This document shows, in pieces, positions 58,835-64,000 of a DNA stretch of 64,000 nucleotides. Made by a program: the position numbers and the translations under genes. Numbering within the stretch: position 1 is the first letter of the stretch; each line of letters starts with the position of its first letter. The stretch is from Combretum micranthum (Eukaryota > Streptophyta > Magnoliopsida > Myrtales > Combretaceae): assembly GCA_024138025.1 (NCBI GenBank), contig JAMXBD010000024.1, positions 1,364,001 through 1,428,000 of the forward strand, read 5' to 3'. The notes under the pieces are model-generated. The model did not search any database and was not told the DNA's origin. It saw only the letters and a list, made by a program, of their open reading frames with translations.

Positions 58835-61242
58835 ATATGTGAGGAATGGATTTTCATAAGCTTAGATAGATTTTATCAAAAGATATGACCAAAAATAAAT
58901 TTTCTAAATTCGGATCCCAACCAAGACCAATTTTTAAAACCCATTTATCAACTCCAAAACTCATGTTTCATGTAAAAAAAAATGAAGTATATAGGTAATA
59001 GGTATCATTAAGTAATGATCTTTACAAGTTAAAATGAGTTTAGGCATGAGTAATGTGTAAAACAAGTAATGGAATTAAAATGGAAAATTTTGGAGTTAGT
59101 GATCAAATTGTCAAATTCGTAATTTGAGATGATGCATAAGTAATCACTTAGTATTTGAACTCAAATTGCAAGTTTTATGTGTTAAATGAAGTCCTTAGAC
59201 AATGGATATAGTAAAGCTTCAAATTTTGATGCATTAAACAAGTTTTCTCATAAGAATTATGCAAGAAATGAAAATTTTCAAAATTCGGATTTTTGTGAAA
59301 AGCTTGTTTAAAAACATATTTGCAAAGTGTAAAATGCAAATTTTTGTGTAAGAATGAAGTCCTTAGTGGTTATGTATGATTGAGCCCTAATTTTCTAAAT
59401 ATCAAATGATTTCTACTTAAAGGAATCACTCAAAAACCAATTTTTACCAAATTCGAATTTTGGAATCAACCCCACTTGAAAACATGTTTACAAAGTGTAA
59501 AATGGAAATTTTTATGAAGAAATGAAGGTCATAAGTAGTATATATAATGAAGACTCAATTTCGACAAAAATAATTATATTTTCTTAAGTAACAAATCCAA
59601 AACAAATGGAAATGGTAAAAGTTAGAAAACTAGATTTTTCATAAGTAAGTTGTCATTATGGTCTTGCAAAATAAAAAGTTGTAAAATTTCTTTTTACCAA
59701 AATCATCAAGATCATGCATGCAATAGGCTCATCTCATGTCATTCATGTTAGGAAATCACTCATATTGCATGTATAGTTAAGTTATACAGTAGGAACATTT
59801 ACAAAACTATTTTTCGGAAATTGAAATTATTGCTGCCCTAATCTGATCCGAACTTTTTGAAGCTTCAAAGTATTCAGAACTTGAAAATAATATTACATAT
59901 ATATAGATCTTTCTAAGTAGATAGAAATCGATATATAATTTGCAAGATTCCGAGTTAAAATGACCAAGTTATGGCCGTTTTAAGTTGGAATTCCCGCTAA
60001 GGACGAGAATTACGAATTTGATAATTCGTATAAGATCGTTTAGATTAGTTTGAGTTGAAATACTTATTAGAGTATTTCTTTCTTTTTAGGTGATCCTAAA
60101 ATCGACGATTCCCTGCCACCAAATTATTATTACTAGAAGACCAATGATCCAATGGCCGAGTGAGTTTTCTCCTTGTTTTGTTACCTTGATTGTGCTTGTA
60201 GTTAGTTGCATTAGAATTATAGGAACAAGATAAAAATCGATATGAATGGGGATGGGATATATGATGAGGCTGTGATGAATGTATGCCAAAGAATACTAAA
60301 GCATATCGAAACCACGATTTGATTTGATAACTGCACTATTCATATTATTTTTGTTATGTGTATGATATTGGCTGGTCACTCTAAAGAATGTATAAATATT
60401 TTGACCTAAGAAAAAATTAAATTGATCATGCATCACATCGGACATATTGCATTTGGTAGCGTGCTACTCCTACACAGGTCAATCGGTATGATCCGAGGAC
60501 TCGTTTAGATAATTAGACCCGAGATCAGAGCTCATTCATAGGGAACTAAGGCGCATCGGGATGCATTCCATGTGTGAGCCTAGCCGAGGCGAGTGCTATG
60601 AGCCAAGGCCTTAGGGACTAGCAGCAGTCGTGTAGACTTCAATACCATCCCTAACCCAAGATACGGAGGGCGTAAATCCGTTCTGTATGTGGGTTCCAGA
60701 TACCCATGCATAATTGCTTGCTCACGTGTTTGTTCATGCATAGCATATGATTGATTATAACTTGTTTGTTATAGTACGGAATTAATGGAATTCTCACTAA
60801 GCTAGTATATCTTATACTCCAATAGTTGTTTAAATGAACAGGTTATCTCAAGAATGCAAAGTGGGGACCGAATTGGTTGGATCCGGGAAAGACTCCGGGA
60901 TTTCGGCAAAGAATATGAATGTTTGAAGTTGTCAGCTAGCCTTATGATTTGTCTTGTAATAGTTTATGTATGGAAGTCTGTAGATGAATGTAAATGGAGT
61001 TGAACGATTTGTATTATGAAGTATAGTAATTTGTTTCTGGAGTATAGTGGATTGTATTTCCTTTACATTGTTACTCAACTGTAGCAACATAAAATGTATC
61101 ATTCCGATGTGTCTCCTTTATGTGTTAGACGCCTTGTACATAGTATGGAAGCTTTCACGTGACTGAGGTGGTCAGTCTTAGGCTTTAATATTATGTACGG
61201 CGGACTGCCATTTTAGGGTACCCTTCGGGGCATGATAATTAT

Positions 61243-62385
61243 ACTAGTCATAAATGCAAATACACTATGATCATTATGTAGATAGGGTTAAATGATGAAT
61301 ACATGCACAAAACATTAATAATAACAACATAAATCAATAAAAAAGCAAAATAACTTAAATAACAAGATCTACTATATTGTGATAGCAAGGATCTCATGTT
61401 CAAGTGTTTCCACATCCCTCGCATAAAGCTCATGGGGATTTTGAGTAGAATCACACATGTAAGATCTTGTTATTACATGTTTTATTAAGGTAAGGTGTAG
61501 ATCTATTACCTATTAGATGTGTAGAGCTAGATAAACTTGAAGAAAAAAGAAATTTGTGAGAGTGTGTGTGTGTGTCACAGCAATAAGGAGAGGAGGAGAG
61601 GAGAGAAAAAAAATTCAAGAGCTTTGTTTTGTTGAAAGTGAGAAAGTGAAATGAAGTTAGCATAAAGGGGTATCTATAGAAAAGTGGATTAGGATTTGTA
61701 TAATAAAGAAAGAAAAATAAAACAAATAGAGAGAGAGAAAGGGCATGGGGGCGCCGGTTTTGGGTTAAAGGGAGAGAGAGAGAGATGTGTGTGTTGTGTT
61801 GTGTAAGTTTCAAGATTAAATTATGTAATTTTAGTAATAAAAATGTATTAGAAAAGTAAATTGTACAAAATAGAATGTAAAGATGTAAGAGTAGGTTGTA
61901 AGGATGTAAGAAATAGGGTATGGGTGGTTGTACTTGTGAATAGTGTGAAAAAATAAAAAAGTAAATTAGACAATTAAAGTATCGGTAGTAAAAAAAAATA
62001 TGATAAAAATGCTATAACTGTAACTTTTATAGCCTAAAAAATTATATAATTGATATATTTGGAAATCTTATGAAATTACGAGTCTAACGATACTAATAAC
62101 ATATTTTTTAATATTTCGAGCCTCGGGATACGCTTTTCAAGGTTTGTATCCGATCGGATTCGAAATAGGTAAAAAATTCACTAATCTGATATTTTTAGGC
62201 ATCCTAATATTATTACAAACCAATCTAAACTCTCCACTTATATTTCGACTTCTTGGTTTAAGAAAATGGGGTTGCCGGATCTAAACTGCTAGGATTTCCT
62301 AGGAATTTGTTGACTTAAGATTTCCGGTTGATTTTCTGGTTTAGGGTTTAAGCTTGAAATTTGCCCTAAAAATTAGGGGTTTACA
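61243..62385 (-). mobile_element. 5' end of oldest minus-strand Tekay-type LTR (M1)
   Basis: On the minus strand the LTR begins TGTAAACCCCTAATT at 62385. It runs through the TCCGGCAACC block, a TATAGATACC box (61669-61678), a leader with GT/AC repeats, and a donor-like AG|GTAATAG at 61509. It continues in 39416-39538, 25688-26546 and 14170-14216 after insertions, and its end lies before the window. TGTGTGTG and GAGAGAGA simple repeats lie at 61561-61575 and 61771-61785. Confidence 0.8.
61669..61678 (-). promoter_or_regulatory. Decayed TATA box of M1
   Basis: Minus strand TATAGATACC, one base from the TATAAATACC of the other LTRs. Confidence 0.55.
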
Positions 62386-63142
62386 AATTAAATGACTAAT
62401 TCTAATCAATTTGGCTAAGTTTAAGCTAAAATGGGTTACTAGCTAATAACTTGCTTAGATGAATGAATTAGGATGATCTTTGAATAATATGGAGAATATG
62501 TTATTTCAAATGTGTGTTTACTTGGAAAATGAATGTTTTTGGTATATGAATTCTTTGTTGATGCTTTTGTAATAAAACACTATAAACAAAGAGAAAACAA
62601 ATTCTTTGACAGATAAAAAAGAACTATCCATATTTTGGCAGGGCGATCTTCGTAACCATAGTGGGGTTCTAAATTAGTGTTTGATAATAAAAGTTTGAAA
62701 TGAGTGAATAATTTATATAAGTTCTTATATGAGTTTGTCATATAAGTGGATTATTGATTTAAGTTCTTATATGAATTTAGTTCTTGAACAGATAGATATT
62801 TGGTATATTCTTTGAGATGGCTTCTGTTTTAACCTCTAAGACCTTGTTTGGATTTCATATGAGAGGTATGCAATAATTTGCGTGTTGGATGCTAGGATAG
62901 ACATCTAAAATGGATTAAGAACTTAAAGAGAGCTTAATTAATTGATGAGTATTGGATGTTTTTTCTGTTGTTGAAATCGATTCTTCCCCTGAAGTGGAAG
63001 ATCGGTATCTGGTTGAGGAAGCGACACCTTGCTCAGATTGGGGGCACAGTAGTACAGTAGTTTAGGCTCTTAGGCTGCCCCTGTCATGATGTAATGACTT
63101 TCATAAGTGGTATGATAGGTAGTCGATGAGGTTATTGGTATC
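62386..63142. other. Unassigned DNA between two minus-strand LTRs
   Basis: These 757 bases do not resemble the LTRs or element interiors in the window. They contain a local repeat (AAGTTCTTATATGA at about 62720 and 62762) and a short open frame at 62949-63065. They may be host intergenic DNA or an unrecognised repeat. Confidence 0.5.
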
Positions 63143-64000
63143 TGTCATGCCCTAAAAGGTATCCTAAACATGGTAGTTCGCCATATATAATATCAAGACT
63201 TAAGAATGACTACCTTAGTCATACAAAAGTTTCAATATTACATGTAAGGCGTCTAACACGATAATAGAAGACATTTTTGGGAAGTATAGTTGAAGCAAGT
63301 CATAATAAACATACAAGAATCTAGAAATAAAATAGATCATAATATTAACAATTAAAGGTCTATTACATGATTCTTAAGGGCATACCCCCGCTAAATTCCA
63401 ATGATCGAAGATAACTAATAGTCTTTACAATAATTTAAATACTACATCAAAAGATTTTAAAGGAATTCTAATCTAACTGTTCAAGTAGATTTCTTTTAAA
63501 AGCTCCTAAAAGAAAACTTATGCGGATAAGAAGAGACATCGGGTACAAAAACAAGTGCTCCTGTGAATACAAATATCTATAGGGGCGTAAGCTTACGAGC
63601 TTAGAGAGTAAATCCTAAAATTCATACTTGAAACAAAATATCAACCAAGTTTATTAAACAAGTAAATGTGATACAACAAGCACGTGAGCATACAAGACAT
63701 ATGATTTTCTAGGAATTATATGTTGAATGAATTACGCCCTTCATTCGGGGTTAGGTATTCTGGCCCATTACGGTCACTACTTCTTTTAAAAACCATTTTT
63801 ATAGATCTTATCGGCTTCTATACGCCATAAAAAACATGTTGTTATTACCGGCTCCTACTAGCCACCAATTTATGTAGTTTTTATCGGCTCCTACTCACCA
63901 CATACATAATATACCGGTTATGCCTACCACCACTATCATACACTTGTCCCACCAATTGCATAATAGCGAATGCAATGTGACTCACATATGAAGTGCATGC
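63143..64000 (-). mobile_element. 3' end of another minus-strand Tekay-type LTR, cut by window end
   Basis: On the minus strand it ends GGGCATGACA at 63143. It has the GGCG-to-terminal block, the CTTACGCCCCTATAG block (63577-63591), an acceptor-like CACAG at 63561 and short repeats with GGAGCCGGTA at about 63770-63920. The start is outside the window. Confidence 0.85.
63770..63920 (-). repeat. Short repeats in LTR (TAGGAGCCGGTAA-type units)
   Basis: Three or more units contain CGGCTCCTACT or CGGCTTCTATA in plus coordinates. They lie at the place of the short-repeat cassette in other LTRs and resemble the GGAGCCGG units at 4018-4102. Confidence 0.6.

Larger units (their letters stand above)
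39539..61237 (+). mobile_element. Solo Tekay-type LTR, 5.06 kb, split by a solo LTR and an Athila element
   Basis: It starts TGTAAGCCCGG and ends GGGGCATGATA (CA changed to TA), with a perfect target duplication ATTAT (39534-39538 and 61238-61242). Its parts are 39539-40914, 44474-45755 and 58840-61237. It shows TCCGGCAATC in U3 (about 40017), donor-like GGTGATATAG at 44827, and about seven degenerate modules (45270, 45498, 45658, 58908, 59112, 59280, 59448). An acceptor-like CTTTTTAG at 60089 is followed by the frame GDPKIDDSLPPNYYY-stop, a GTGAGT donor at 60160 and a second acceptor at 60841. Module expansion explains the unusual length. No TATA box is evident. Confidence 0.92.

Overview
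The window is a nest of plant LTR retrotransposons with no recognisable host gene. Four plant retroelement lineages can be read from proteins and priming sites: a Ty3/gypsy chromovirus of the Tekay (Del) type, a Ty1/copia Sirevirus (SIRE/Maximus type), a Ty3/gypsy Athila element with a tRNA-Asp type primer site, and one solo LTR that is probably Tat-like. The AT-rich composition, LTRs of 1.7 to 5 kb, heavy nesting and many solo LTRs suggest repeat-dense heterochromatin of a flowering plant, probably a eudicot with a large genome. The species cannot be named from the sequence.

Layout. The oldest layer is a minus-strand Tekay-type LTR (called M1 here). Its pieces are 14170-14216, 25688-26546, 39416-39538 and 61243-62385, and its far end lies before base 1. 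Four things sit in M1. (1) A plus-strand LTR (1-1613, last bases at 14163-14169) carries a full-length but dead Tekay element at 1614-14162, inserted 2 bp before its end. (2) A 4.36 kb solo LTR (14217-25682) holds two younger solo LTRs (15807-19201; 20956-24661 on the minus strand). (3) A Sirevirus (26547-39410) has a 2.2 kb solo LTR (35245-37416) in its 3' region. (4) A 5.06 kb solo LTR (39539-61237) holds a solo LTR (40915-44468) and a full-length Athila element (45756-58834). After M1 come 757 bases of unassigned DNA and the start of another minus-strand Tekay-type LTR (63143-64000). Seven insertions keep perfect 5-bp target duplications and two keep 4 of 5 bases, so the layering is well supported.

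The three full-length elements each keep the order gag, protease and polymerase domains, in the order typical of their lineage. The Sirevirus and Athila also carry an extra env-position ORF, and the Tekay element carries an extra degraded ORF ahead of gag. All genes are broken by stops and frameshifts, often of the C-to-T or G-to-A type expected from decay of methylated DNA. The Athila LTRs are the most alike, so it is probably the youngest full-length insertion.

The most unusual signals lie in the Tekay-type LTRs. Eight copies share a splice-like architecture: a donor-like site after the TATA box, a pyrimidine-rich acceptor, an exon-like segment of about 55-70 nt, a GTGAGT donor, and a second acceptor. 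The exon-like segment holds a conserved 15-codon frame of the form G-D-(x)7-L-P-E-D-Y-Y-D-stop, with changes concentrated in synonymous or conservative positions. In the Athila element, an array of GCCGGC-centred dyads in the LTR promoter region recurs just upstream of the env-like gene, followed by a CT-rich leader and a well-formed candidate intron. This suggests a separate expression unit for that gene.
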